DNA of 64,000 bases from Verrucomicrobiia bacterium (GTDB lineage Bacteria > Verrucomicrobiota > Verrucomicrobiia > Verrucomicrobiales > Akkermansiaceae), in contig CANHQJ010000015.1 of assembly GCA_947462875.1 (NCBI GenBank), positions 1-64,000 on the forward strand, in the 5' to 3' direction. The notes beneath the pieces are model-generated. The model was not told where the DNA came from, ran no database searches, and was given only the letters and a program-made list of their open reading frames with translations. Within the stretch, counting starts at the first letter, position 1. The number at the start of each line of letters is the position of its first letter. Made by a program: the position numbers and the translations under genes. Of this stretch, positions 1-7,119 are shown in pieces.

Positions 1-136
1 TCGCAATTTTCTCATAGCCTTCCTTCCTCGGAGCGGTTACCCTTTCCGAGTTGGCCTCTGATAGTAGTATGTTCATTTTCATGTTTGGTATTCCTACAGG
101 GGACTTGAACCCCATTTACAACGTGCCCATGCTGGG

Positions 137-225
137 CACACACAAGCCGCTCCATCCAACGGCGGGTAACGCTCCAGTTTGAATTCGGGCTTTCCACCCC
201 GCCGTGGATGAGCTAGACGTTGGCT
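137..225 (+). repeat. attC-like recombination site 1
   Basis: This 89-bp site aligns along its whole length with site 3 (same length). Its arms pair almost perfectly: CATCCAACGGCGGG near 152-165 against CCCGCCGTGGATG near 198-210, with one unpaired A, the extrahelical base typical of attC bottom-strand hairpins. The right core is GTTGGCT (219-225), one mismatch from GTTRRRY. The left core is badly degenerate (CACACAC). The call rests on the hairpin and on the match to site 3. Confidence 0.68.
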
Positions 226-233
226 CAAAAAAT

Positions 234-689
234 ATGGACACGGAATGGCTGACAGAAGCTCACCGGCGATTCGGAGATCGAGAAGACGTCTTCGAGTATG
301 TCGAGACGCCCTACAGCCTGTGGTCTAATCTCCGCGATGTCTTCAAGCGCGCCTACGACTATCCTTACAAGGAGGCGGACATTCGAGCGATTTACGAGTA
401 TGCAGATTGGTCATGCCGACAGCCGCGGGGAGAGACAGCGAAGGATGATCTGCTCACTTGCGTTGCCGTCTGCTTTTACGAGCACATTCCGGAAGTCGAG
501 GCTGCCCTGAAGGATTTGCCAAGATGGTTTAAGCTGAGCGAGGTCATGAACATGAGAGAGATTTTCAGCTACCAAGTCGGTGATGCAGGTTTCGAGCGCA
601 TGTTGGAAGCCTATCCGAAGTCCCAGCGGGCCAAGATCGAAAAGAAGAAGCCAACAAGTCGTGGTAGGCAACCGCGACAACGCCGCTAG
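234..689 (+). CDS. Cassette-encoded hypothetical protein (about 151 aa)
   Basis: I do not recognise this protein. It is soluble, rich in charged and aromatic residues, has no signal peptide or membrane segment, and ends in a basic Lys/Arg-rich tail (KKKPTSRGRQPRQRR). The frame is open from a GTG at 204, but that codon lies inside attC site 1; the ATG at 234, just after the site, is preferred. The stop lies inside the next attC (649-743), so the basic tail is encoded by recombination-site DNA and may not be functional. One gene per cassette, in the direction of the array, is the normal layout. Single-domain unknowns of this size are common in chromosomal cassettes. Function unknown. Confidence 0.7.
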   Translation: MDTEWLTEAHRRFGDREDVFEYVETPYSLWSNLRDVFKRAYDYPYKEADIRAIYEYADWSCRQPRGETAKDDLLTCVAVCFYEHIPEVEAALKDLPRWFKLSEVMNMREIFSYQVGDAGFERMLEAYPKSQRAKIEKKKPTSRGRQPRQRR

Positions 690-743
690 TTCGCTGCGCT
701 CTGGAAAGTCCAGGGCGCGGTTGCCTACACTCAAACGTTGGGC
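649..743 (+). repeat. attC-like recombination site 2
   Basis: This 95-bp site ends in a perfect right core GTTGGGC (737-743, GTTRRRY) and begins with AGCCAAC (649-655, one mismatch from RYYYAAC), which can pair with it. Inside is a perfect 13-bp inverted repeat, GTAGGCAACCGCG at 664-676 and CGCGGTTGCCTAC at 716-728, around a loop containing TTCGCTGCGCTC, a motif often seen in attC loops. It overlaps the 3' end of the upstream cassette gene. It is the best-formed site of the four. Confidence 0.8.
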
Positions 744-783
744 AAGATATTCTCATCATCTCAGCAGCCACATCCAATATCGC

Positions 784-1278
784 ATGCATAGTCTTTGGTT
801 CCGCTCTCGACTGCTTTGGATCGGTCTTTTTGGCTTCATTTTCATCGCGTGTATTTGGATGTCGCCATTCCTCATGGGAGAAGGCAGGTATTTTGGTGCT
901 CGATGGATCGCTCCAGGCGATTTCTATCAAGGCTTTGGCATCACTCAAGACTTCCATCGAATCGGACTTTGGGTAGGAAGGCCGTATGCCGGATGGGGAA
1001 ATCCCATGCGCCAGACAGGCATCACTAGTCTGAGCTTCCCATTTGACCCAATACGACATACTTGGTATGACAATGAACCCGGCCCAATTTGGTTCCAGTG
1101 GGGCACCCCATCTGGAAACAGCTTCACGGTCAAAGTCGATTACTGGTTTTTGATGCCATTTTGTTTTATGGTTTGGGTTGCGTCGATGTTTTCTTGGCAG
1201 CGCCGCAAACGTCGACTTCTTGCGCCGCCGACAATAGAAACCAATGCCCAACAAGCCGGTGCATCCAACGGAGGGTAA
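784..1278 (+). CDS. Cassette-encoded small membrane protein (164 aa)
   Basis: I do not recognise the family. The protein has a hydrophobic segment at about residues 8-28 (LLWIGLFGFIFIACIWMSPF) and another near residues 122-140, followed by a basic cluster QRRKRR that should face the cytoplasm. The roughly 95 residues between are rich in Trp, Gly and Pro and probably lie outside the membrane. The frame is open further upstream, but that part reads through the preceding gene and attC, so the ATG at 784 was chosen. The C-terminus (AQQAGASNGG) is encoded by the left part of attC site 3, a common ending for cassette genes. Function unknown. Confidence 0.68.
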   Translation: MHSLWFRSRLLWIGLFGFIFIACIWMSPFLMGEGRYFGARWIAPGDFYQGFGITQDFHRIGLWVGRPYAGWGNPMRQTGITSLSFPFDPIRHTWYDNEPGPIWFQWGTPSGNSFTVKVDYWFLMPFCFMVWVASMFSWQRRKRRLLAPPTIETNAQQAGASNGG

Positions 1279-1334
1279 CGTCTTTCCTTGAATTCGGGCT
1301 TCCATTCCCGCGGTGGATGGCCTAATCGTTTGCA
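1246..1334 (+). repeat. attC-like recombination site 3
   Basis: Same length (89 bp) and largely the same sequence as site 1. The left core GCCCAAC (1246-1252) matches RYYYAAC exactly. The inner arms CATCCAACGG (1262-1271) and CGGTGGATG (1311-1319) pair with an unpaired base in the left arm. The right core GTTTGCA (1328-1334) deviates from GTTRRRY at two positions; these bases belong to the next cassette in a recombined array, so divergence there is plausible. The GH32 start codon follows 8 bases later. Confidence 0.75.
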
Positions 1335-1342
1335 CACAAAAA

Positions 1343-2854
1343 ATGCATAGCATCCTAAAAACAACACCATATTATTTCCTACTTTGGACAAGTTTATTAT
1401 CTGTGGGATGGGCTGAATCTGATCACGAGCTAAAAGGCACCCCACCATTCAATCGACACTACCAGCCTTCAGATTATCAGGAACCCTACCGACCCCAATT
1501 TCACTTTTCACCCCAAAATGGGTGGATGAATGATGTAAATGCCCTGTGGTATCTCGACGGCAAGTATCACATGCTCTATCAGTGGGGCGTAAAGAATCGA
1601 GATGCTGCCTATGCCAGTTCCGATGACCTTCTCCATTGGACTGATCATGGGCTCGCTTTGATTGGTAAAAGCAGCCATGCCCTTGCAGCAGGCGCAAAGC
1701 AAAATGTATCAGGAGAACAGATTTACTCAGGTAGCGGAATCGTGGTCAGCGGGTCGGCTGCAGAGAAAATCACAGGGTCGCCTAAATCTGCCCTGATCAC
1801 ATTGTATACGGGAACCAAAGTGGGGACTTGCATGGCCTGGAGCAATGATCAGGGAAAGACCTGGAATAACTACCGTAAAAACCCTGTCGCTAATGCCACC
1901 GCCACCGCCGATCCGCGTGATCCCTGTGTCATTTGGCATGGACCGACGAAAAAATGGGTCATGGCCCTCTACGAGCATGGCACCACCTTTTACGGGTCAG
2001 AGGATCTCATCAACTGGGAAAAGCTGAGTAACATTAAGTTTGGTTTTGAATGCCCTGATCTTGTGGAGCTTCCTCTTGATGGTGATCTCAAAAATATGAA
2101 GTGGGTCCTTTATGATGCCGCTGGCAAATACCTCGTTGGACACTTTGATGGAACTAAGTTTACCGATGAGAATGAGACCAAAGAGGGTCTCTTTATGGAC
2201 GTCGGACCTGACTTTTATGCTGGTCAGACCTTTTTTCCATTCACGCTACCTCAGAAGAAATACATCCAACTCGCCTGGATGGACGAGTGGAATGGAGGCA
2301 TTGGCGAGAAGCCCTGGGAGCGGAATGCGACCTTTCCAGTTGAACTGGGTCTGGTCACACGCGACGGTAAAATGCGCGTCACCCAAACCCCTATTGCGGC
2401 CATTAAAGATCTATACGTCGATCCTGCTGTCCAACTAGGCAAGATGGAAGTGGGTACGGATAATATTCTCAGAGATGTGAGATCAAAAACCTTCGATATG
2501 ACTTTCACCATAGATTTGAAGGGTGCCACGGCAGAAAAGATTGAGTTCAAAATCGCGAACGTCAGCTATCAATATGATATCACGTCTCAGACACTCATCT
2601 ATCAAGGCGTTGAGAAAAACAAGTTTGGCGACAAGCAACCGCCTGTGTTACGCCCAGATTCAAACCGGATACTAAAGATACGAATGCTGGTCGATTGGTC
2701 ATCAATTGAAATCTTTTCCGACGGCGGAGTTTTCTCCCTTAGTCAGCAGGTCGCATTCGACCCCAAAGACGAAAGCCTTTATCTGGCTGCCATTGGAGGA
2801 AATGTGAAACTGGTCAACCTTGAGCTTCACAAGATCAAGTCCATATGGCGGTGA
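1343..2854 (+). CDS. Secreted glycoside hydrolase family 32 enzyme (levanase / inulinase / beta-fructofuranosidase type)
   Basis: This enzyme should hydrolyse beta-fructosidic bonds in sucrose, inulin or levan outside the cytoplasm. An N-terminal signal peptide (hydrophobic run about residues 9-22, likely cleavage after GWA) precedes the GH32 five-blade propeller. The three family catalytic blocks are present: WMND at 61-64 with nucleophile Asp64, RDP at 192-194 (transition-state stabiliser) and ECPD at 236-239 with acid/base Glu236. The first block reads WMNDVNA instead of the usual WMNDPNG. The last ~150 residues match the C-terminal beta-sandwich. The ATG at 1343 is chosen; an upstream GTG lies in attC. 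Flanked by attC sites 3 and 4, it appears to be a gene cassette. Lower GC than the backbone supports transfer. Confidence 0.9.
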   Translation: MHSILKTTPYYFLLWTSLLSVGWAESDHELKGTPPFNRHYQPSDYQEPYRPQFHFSPQNGWMNDVNALWYLDGKYHMLYQWGVKNRDAAYASSDDLLHWTDHGLALIGKSSHALAAGAKQNVSGEQIYSGSGIVVSGSAAEKITGSPKSALITLYTGTKVGTCMAWSNDQGKTWNNYRKNPVANATATADPRDPCVIWHGPTKKWVMALYEHGTTFYGSEDLINWEKLSNIKFGFECPDLVELPLDGDLKNMKWVLYDAAGKYLVGHFDGTKFTDENETKEGLFMDVGPDFYAGQTFFPFTLPQKKYIQLAWMDEWNGGIGEKPWERNATFPVELGLVTRDGKMRVTQTPIAAIKDLYVDPAVQLGKMEVGTDNILRDVRSKTFDMTFTIDLKGATAEKIEFKIANVSYQYDITSQTLIYQGVEKNKFGDKQPPVLRPDSNRILKIRMLVDWSSIEIFSDGGVFSLSQQVAFDPKDESLYLAAIGGNVKLVNLELHKIKSIWR

Positions 2855-2874
2855 TGCAATATGAATAGAAAGAA

Positions 2875-2969
2875 ACCGATCAAGTCATGGATGTCAACCG
2901 CCCATAAGCTAATCAATTTCAGCTCATACTTACCGCAATGACGCGGTGACATCACATCAAACGTTCCAT
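2875..2969 (+). repeat. attC-like recombination site 4 (degenerate, end of array)
   Basis: The arms GATGTCAACCGC (2890-2901) and GCGGTGACATC (2943-2953) pair over 11 bp with one unpaired A, the same topology as sites 1 and 3. The right arm is followed by ACATCAAAC and GTT (2963), closely resembling ACTCAAAC-GTT in site 2, and the total length equals site 2 (95 bp). Both cores are degenerate: left ACCGATC, right GTTCCAT. It lies 20 bases after the GH32 stop, where a cassette attC is expected. No further cassette follows. Confidence 0.5.
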
Positions 2970-2999
2970 GAATCCTTCAACACGAGACAGACATGCCTT

Positions 3000-3171
3000 C
3001 TCGCGCACCTCCGGCGCGCTGTGCGTAATGGTGATGAAAGATCCGGTGGTTGCACCACCGGCTACCTTCTTTTGTCCCCTCGGGACGTGGAATGCATCGC
3101 TTGTCACAGCAAACATCGAAGCATCACCGGCTAGTTTCTTATGAGCCGTCGGGACATGATGCGCCTCGCTG
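3000..3171. repeat. Non-coding repeat patch with hairpins
   Basis: The roughly 320 bases between the GH32 stop and the ArsC-like stop hold attC site 4 and this patch, and no gene. A perfect 8-bp hairpin, CCGGTGGT-TGC-ACCACCGG, sits at 3043-3061. Two diverged direct copies of about 52 bp follow, at roughly 3050-3102 and 3119-3171; both contain ACCGGCTA, then TCTT, then a CGGGAC block and end in CGCTTG/CGCTGAG. This looks like a degenerate dispersed intergenic repeat. Confidence 0.55.
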
Positions 3172-3174
3172 AGC

Positions 3175-3534
3175 TCAGCGAACGAGCGCCTGCTGCCATT
3201 GTCCGGCGTGGAAGCCGGTGAGGGCGATGCCGTGTGTTTCGTCTAGCAAAAAGGGGCGCTTGCACAGGTTGCCGTTTTCCTGGATCAGGGCGAAAAGGGC
3301 TTCATCGGACAGGGTGCCGATTTGATCCTTCAGGCCCATGCCGCGATATTCCGCACCGGCGGTGTTGAGCAGTTTTTTCCGGTCCCCGCCCAGCAGGCGC
3401 AAGGCGACGGCGAGCTCGCGGGGAGACGGCGGAGTCTCGCGGATTTCGCGAACCTCCACCGGAATGCCCCGCTGCTCCAGCCATTTCATCGCCTCGCGGC
3501 AGGTGGAGCATTTACGATATCCGCAGTAGATCAT
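3175..3534 (-). CDS. ArsC/Spx-family thioredoxin-fold reductase-like protein
   Basis: A 119-aa protein of the ArsC/Spx/YffB family: thioredoxin-like fold with an N-terminal CxxC (CGYRKCSTC near residues 4-12), a predicted recognition segment rich in Arg and a C-terminal KRPFLLDE-type block typical of the family (RP in the RPI/RPL position). Members reduce arsenate with glutathione or act as redox or transcription-linked adaptors; the sequence does not decide which. The frame is open further upstream, but that part overlaps the MFS gene, so the ATG at 3534, 17 bases after the MFS stop, is preferred. The spacing suggests cotranscription with the transporter, though the transporter is lower in GC and the pairing may be recent. 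Confidence 0.8.
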   Translation of the reverse strand: MIYCGYRKCSTCREAMKWLEQRGIPVEVREIRETPPSPRELAVALRLLGGDRKKLLNTAGAEYRGMGLKDQIGTLSDEALFALIQENGNLCKRPFLLDETHGIALTGFHAGQWQQALVR

Positions 3535-3551
3535 CAGAGTGAAGACGGCGA

Positions 3552-5021
3552 TCAATCCTGCGGAAGTGGCTTGCCCTTTGTTTCCGGCAGGAAGGGAAGG
3601 ACGACAATACCGAGAAGGAAACAGGCTGCCATCAGGCATGGACCTAGGCGGAAAATTTCCAGCTTAGAAGAGAAATCGATCGCAGCTTTTGCTTGAACCG
3701 CCTGCCATTTGCCAAGCGTAAAAGGGGCTGTCGCGGCAACGAGACGTCCTACATTGTAGCAAAACGAAACCCCGGTGGAACGCAAGCTGGTAGGAAACAA
3801 CTCGGGGAGATAGATGGAAAATCCAGCAAACACTGACAAATGGAAAAACCCGAGAAGCGGCGCCATCCACAAAACATCTGTTGTGGTTTTCAACGATTGA
3901 AAGACAAACACTGTGAAAACCAAAGATAACAGGAAGAATGAGAGGAAAGCCTTTTTCCGACCGACACGCTGAGTTACTGATGTAAACACGAGCATGCCGA
4001 TAAATGCACCCGCATTGAACAGAGTCAGGTTAATCGAGGGCCATAGCTTTTTTGCTTTTTCCGCTTTTGCCATAACCATCTCAGCCGGTGAACCACTCAA
4101 AAATCGAGGATCCGCCTTGATGGCCTTGATATCGCCCTTTGTTTTCTCGAACATCTCGGCGACCCATTCTGTGCCGGGATTGTTAGCCACATTTTCTACC
4201 AAAACATGGCGGGTGCTAACATCTGACACCAACTCATTAGAAAAAACACCAATGCCCCACAAGCCCACGACTCCGGCACAAGAAAGTAGCATTCCTAACA
4301 ATGCATGCTTGCGCCAAACAGGGTTAGCGAACAAATCCATGTAAGAACCAGCCCTCCGGCCTTCCTTTCTGGCTTTGTCCCGAGCAGCAATCCAAGCCTC
4401 CGGCTCTTTTAGTCGCATTTGAATGAAAGCCGTCAAAAATGCAGGCAAAGCCCCGATCAAAAATAGCCATTTCCAATATTCACCTGTGACAAATAGTGCA
4501 ATGCCTATGCCAATCATTCCTGCCATTACGTTTCCAACAGCGGAAAATGACTGCAATACTCCCAGCGCTTTGGGCCTCACATCACCAGGCATCGTATCAG
4601 CGACCAAAGCTACAGCCAGGCCGAATACCCCTCCGACACCAAGACCTGTCAGAATACGATATAAAGAAAAGTCAACGAACCCGACCGACAAGGCTGAAAG
4701 ACCTGTTGCGAGTGAATACAAGAGAACCGTGCAAGCCAACATCTTGGCGCGGCCGTAACGATCCCCGAGCGAACCGAAAATCATGCCTCCAATCGCCCAC
4801 CCGACCAAAAAGAGGGATGTCGCGTATCCACCAAATTCCTTAGCATCAACGGCACCAACAAGTTTTTCCATCGCAGGATTCCGCGCCAAATTAAACAACT
4901 GCTGATCAAGGCAATCGAATAGCCAAGCTGATGTTGCTACAATGAATACAAATCTTTGATACCCACTCAAGGCGCTCCACCAATTTCCCTGTTTCTCGGA
5001 ACTCGTCATGGGTGCATTCAT
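3552..5021 (-). CDS. MFS transporter (sugar/organic-acid porter type), about 12 TM
   Basis: An inner-membrane secondary transporter of about 489 aa. The MFS signature between TM2 and TM3 is clear (GSLGDRYGRAK), with a second related loop (TQRVGRKKA) at the start of the C-terminal half. The two six-helix halves are joined by an Arg/Lys-rich cytoplasmic loop. Unusually there is an extra hydrophilic loop of about 70 residues in the second half (SNELVSDVS to KKLWPS) before a late TM pair. The longest frame opens at a TTG; the ATG at 5021 is a better start. Codon use is visibly more AT-rich than in dnaN next door, suggesting a different history. The substrate cannot be read from sequence; proximity to a fructan hydrolase is suggestive only. 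Confidence 0.85.
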   Translation of the reverse strand: MNAPMTSSEKQGNWWSALSGYQRFVFIVATSAWLFDCLDQQLFNLARNPAMEKLVGAVDAKEFGGYATSLFLVGWAIGGMIFGSLGDRYGRAKMLACTVLLYSLATGLSALSVGFVDFSLYRILTGLGVGGVFGLAVALVADTMPGDVRPKALGVLQSFSAVGNVMAGMIGIGIALFVTGEYWKWLFLIGALPAFLTAFIQMRLKEPEAWIAARDKARKEGRRAGSYMDLFANPVWRKHALLGMLLSCAGVVGLWGIGVFSNELVSDVSTRHVLVENVANNPGTEWVAEMFEKTKGDIKAIKADPRFLSGSPAEMVMAKAEKAKKLWPSINLTLFNAGAFIGMLVFTSVTQRVGRKKAFLSFFLLSLVFTVFVFQSLKTTTDVLWMAPLLGFFHLSVFAGFSIYLPELFPTSLRSTGVSFCYNVGRLVAATAPFTLGKWQAVQAKAAIDFSSKLEIFRLGPCLMAACFLLGIVVLPFLPETKGKPLPQD

Positions 5022-5083
5022 GCCGTATCGCGATCTGTCTGACAACCAAAAAAGCCGCTATCATCGGGAAAGTCACGACATAA

Positions 5084-5113
5084 AAAAACGCGCATCCCTC
5101 GGGGAGATGCGCG
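5084..5113 (-). terminator. Rho-independent terminator after dnaN
   Basis: Read on the minus strand, an 8-bp stem CGCGCATC...GATGCGCG (5089-5096 with 5106-5113) is followed by a run of seven T (5082-5088). It lies 23 bases after the dnaN stop. Confidence 0.85.
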
Positions 5114-5135
5114 TTGGGAAAAAGATCGCGTGCGA

Positions 5136-6233
5136 TCAGGAAGTCACACGCATGGGCATCAGCACGTAGAGGAAAGAACCATCGATGCGGATCACGCCCG
5201 GGCTCATTTCATCGATGAGGTCCAGGTAAACCGTCTCGGTCTCCAGATTGCGCAAGGGAGCCATCATGAACTCGGGATTGAAGGCCACCTGGATCGGCTT
5301 CGCTTCATACTTCACGAGCATTTCCTCACGCGCTTCGCCGACATCCGGCGAGTTGGCGGAGATATCCACTTTGTTATCGGCAAACAAGAGCTTGACCGAG
5401 CTGGACTTATCGGAGGAGAGCAAGGAAACACGACGCACGGTATCAAGCAGCGCCTCGCGAGGCAGCTCGACGCGCTCGTTCGCATCGCTGGGGATCACCT
5501 GGCGGTAGTTCGGATAATTGCCTTCGATCAGTTTGCTGACGAGCAGCGTGTCGCCGATGGAGATGGAAACCTGATTGTCGCTGAGGCGCAGGGTCAGATC
5601 CCCTTCCGTGCCGAGCAGACGCTGCAGTTCCTGGACCGCTTTGGTCGGGATGATCACGTCCGTCTCGTGCGAGGCGGGAAATTCCAGATCGCTCTCCGCC
5701 ATCGCGAGACGGCGGCCGTCGGTGGCGACCAAGGTCATTTTGCCATCGCGGAAGGAAGTGAAAATGCCGTTCAGTACGTAGCGGGTCTCATCCGAGCTGA
5801 TCGCGTAGGAGGTTTTTTTCAAGCCATCGCGCAGATCATTTTGCTGGATGCGGAACTCCTTCGCGCCTTGGAAATCGGGAAAAGGAGGAAACTCGGCATC
5901 GCTGAGGCCGTTCACCTTGAAATGGGCGGCGCCGCTGACGATGGTGGCCACGTGTTTGCTATCGACCGTGACCTCGACCTCGCTCGATGGCAGCTCGCGC
6001 ACGATGTTGACGATTTTTTTCGCGGGCAGGGTCGTGGCGCCCTCTTTGTCCACATTGCAAAGCACCGATCCCGTGATGCCCACGTCCAAATCCGTGGTGG
6101 TGAACTGCAAACGATCTCCCTTGGCCACGATCAGCACATTGGACAAGATCGGAAGCGTCGTGCGACTGCTGACGACGTGTTGAACTTTTTGCAGCCCTTC
6201 GAGGAGCGCTTCTTTGGAGATTCGAAACTTCAT
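5136..6233 (-). CDS. dnaN: DNA polymerase III beta subunit (sliding clamp)
   Basis: The ring-shaped processivity clamp that tethers DNA polymerase III to DNA; it acts as a dimer in the cytoplasm. The 365-aa length is normal and the three clamp domains are recognisable in order, each with a VSSRTTLPILSNVL- or TDGRRLA-type segment. The C-terminus LYVLMPMRVTS matches the conserved end MPMRL that forms part of the peptide-binding pocket. The ATG at 6233 gives the standard N-terminus MKFRISKEAL. It is expressed alone, with its own terminator downstream; dnaA and recF are not adjacent here. The long open frame on the opposite strand over this gene is a GC artefact. Confidence 0.97.
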   Translation of the reverse strand: MKFRISKEALLEGLQKVQHVVSSRTTLPILSNVLIVAKGDRLQFTTTDLDVGITGSVLCNVDKEGATTLPAKKIVNIVRELPSSEVEVTVDSKHVATIVSGAAHFKVNGLSDAEFPPFPDFQGAKEFRIQQNDLRDGLKKTSYAISSDETRYVLNGIFTSFRDGKMTLVATDGRRLAMAESDLEFPASHETDVIIPTKAVQELQRLLGTEGDLTLRLSDNQVSISIGDTLLVSKLIEGNYPNYRQVIPSDANERVELPREALLDTVRRVSLLSSDKSSSVKLLFADNKVDISANSPDVGEAREEMLVKYEAKPIQVAFNPEFMMAPLRNLETETVYLDLIDEMSPGVIRIDGSFLYVLMPMRVTS

Positions 6234-6378
6234 GGTTCGTGATAGCTGATGATTTGGTGAGCTGAGTTTTCTATCTTTCTCCGCCGATTGACAAGCTCAC
6301 AATTCATTATTTCGAGGAATCTCGGAAAATTCCCGTCATTTGGACTTTTTCCTCGGGAAAATGTGCGTATTTTCGCGC

Positions 6379-7014
6379 ATGCCGTCCTTTCCTCCGGCCA
6401 TCGCATTCTCCTATCCGGGAATCGCCGAAGATGTGGCCCGCCTGCGCTCCTTGCTGGCGGAGGCGATGCGGCTGTTGCAGCGTCCGCCGCTGGTGGAGCC
6501 CTGCATTCTCAACCTCGCCTGCGGTCGGGCCGACGAGACCGGCGTGCTGCTGGAAGCCCTGTGCCTGCCCGGGCAGGGCGGGCACTATCTCGGCATGGAT
6601 CTGCGGGTGGCGGAAATCCAGGAGGCCACGCGGCGCTGGAAGCAGTGCTGGCTGCCGCAGGGACGCGTGGAGTTCCGCGTGGCCGATGCCTCGCTGGCGC
6701 GGCATTTGCCGGAAGCGGCGGACATGGATGTCATCTTCGTGCGCCATCAGAATTTCTGGGATGACCCCGCCACCTGGGACAGGATCTATCGGAATGCGAT
6801 GGCACGACTGAAGCCGAACGGGCTGCTGATGATCACCTCTTACTTCGAGAAGGAACACGAACTCGCTCTGGCCGCCTTGCGCGGGTTGGGCGCCCGGGTT
6901 TTGCTAGATCTGCCTCACAACGCCTCACGCCCGCTGCCGGATGCTCCGGGGAAATCGGTGGACAAACGGCTGGCGGTGATCGCACATGAGACATCGAGCA
7001 CACTGGTGTTGTGA
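6379..7014 (+). CDS. Predicted class I SAM-dependent methyltransferase
   Basis: A 211-aa protein with a Rossmann-type methyltransferase core: motif I as LNLACGRAD near residues 45-53, an acidic residue at the end of strand 2 (YLGMDLRVAEIQ), motif for the third strand (VEFRVADAS) and motif IV (DVIFVRHQNFWDD). The final part (LKPNGLLMITSYFEKEH) fits strand 5. The substrate is not evident. ATG codons at 6361 and 6379 are both possible; neither has a strong ribosome binding site, and 6379 was chosen because the conserved sequence begins after it. It stands alone, divergent from dnaN. Confidence 0.72.
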   Translation: MPSFPPAIAFSYPGIAEDVARLRSLLAEAMRLLQRPPLVEPCILNLACGRADETGVLLEALCLPGQGGHYLGMDLRVAEIQEATRRWKQCWLPQGRVEFRVADASLARHLPEAADMDVIFVRHQNFWDDPATWDRIYRNAMARLKPNGLLMITSYFEKEHELALAALRGLGARVLLDLPHNASRPLPDAPGKSVDKRLAVIAHETSSTLVL

Positions 7015-7119
7015 CATTTTGCGCTTGTGACAAAGGCGTCCAATGGATAGTTAGTTGCGTCTACAACCTGCAACCGTTTGCAACCTCACTAGAACACAAC
7101 CCTTTTCTCCATTCTAACG

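Larger units (their letters stand above)
1..2969 (+). mobile_element. Integron-type gene-cassette array (CALIN-like), left end outside the window
   Basis: Four attC-like sites in one orientation, at 137-225, 649-743, 1246-1334 and 2875-2969, delimit three cassettes of about 0.5, 0.6 and 1.6 kb, each with one plus-strand gene. The reading frames of the first two genes run into the attC that follows them, a usual cassette arrangement. No integron integrase or attI is in the window, so this is either the distal part of an integron extending left or a cluster of attC sites lacking an integrase. The region is visibly less GC-rich than the backbone after 5 kb, which fits acquisition. Bases 1-136 would be the tail of a further cassette and hold no gene I can support. 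Confidence 0.72.

Noticed and set aside
60-140. A tRNA-like T-arm on the minus strand (GGGGTTCAAGTCCCC near 97-111, with TACCA downstream)
   Set aside because: The CCA is one base out of register, no matching 5' acceptor strand is found upstream, and the anticodon arm lacks U33. It overlaps the attC 1 edge. A pseudo-tRNA fragment in a cassette is possible but not supportable.
5130-6242. A 370-codon open frame antisense to dnaN
   Set aside because: Composition is that of a complementary frame of a GC-rich gene (His/Asp/Arg-rich), with no family likeness; dnaN is certain.
7014-7119. Defined metal-regulator operator upstream of the two-component genes
   Set aside because: Three CAACC repeats are visible, but spacing and symmetry do not match a known site well enough to list as a feature.
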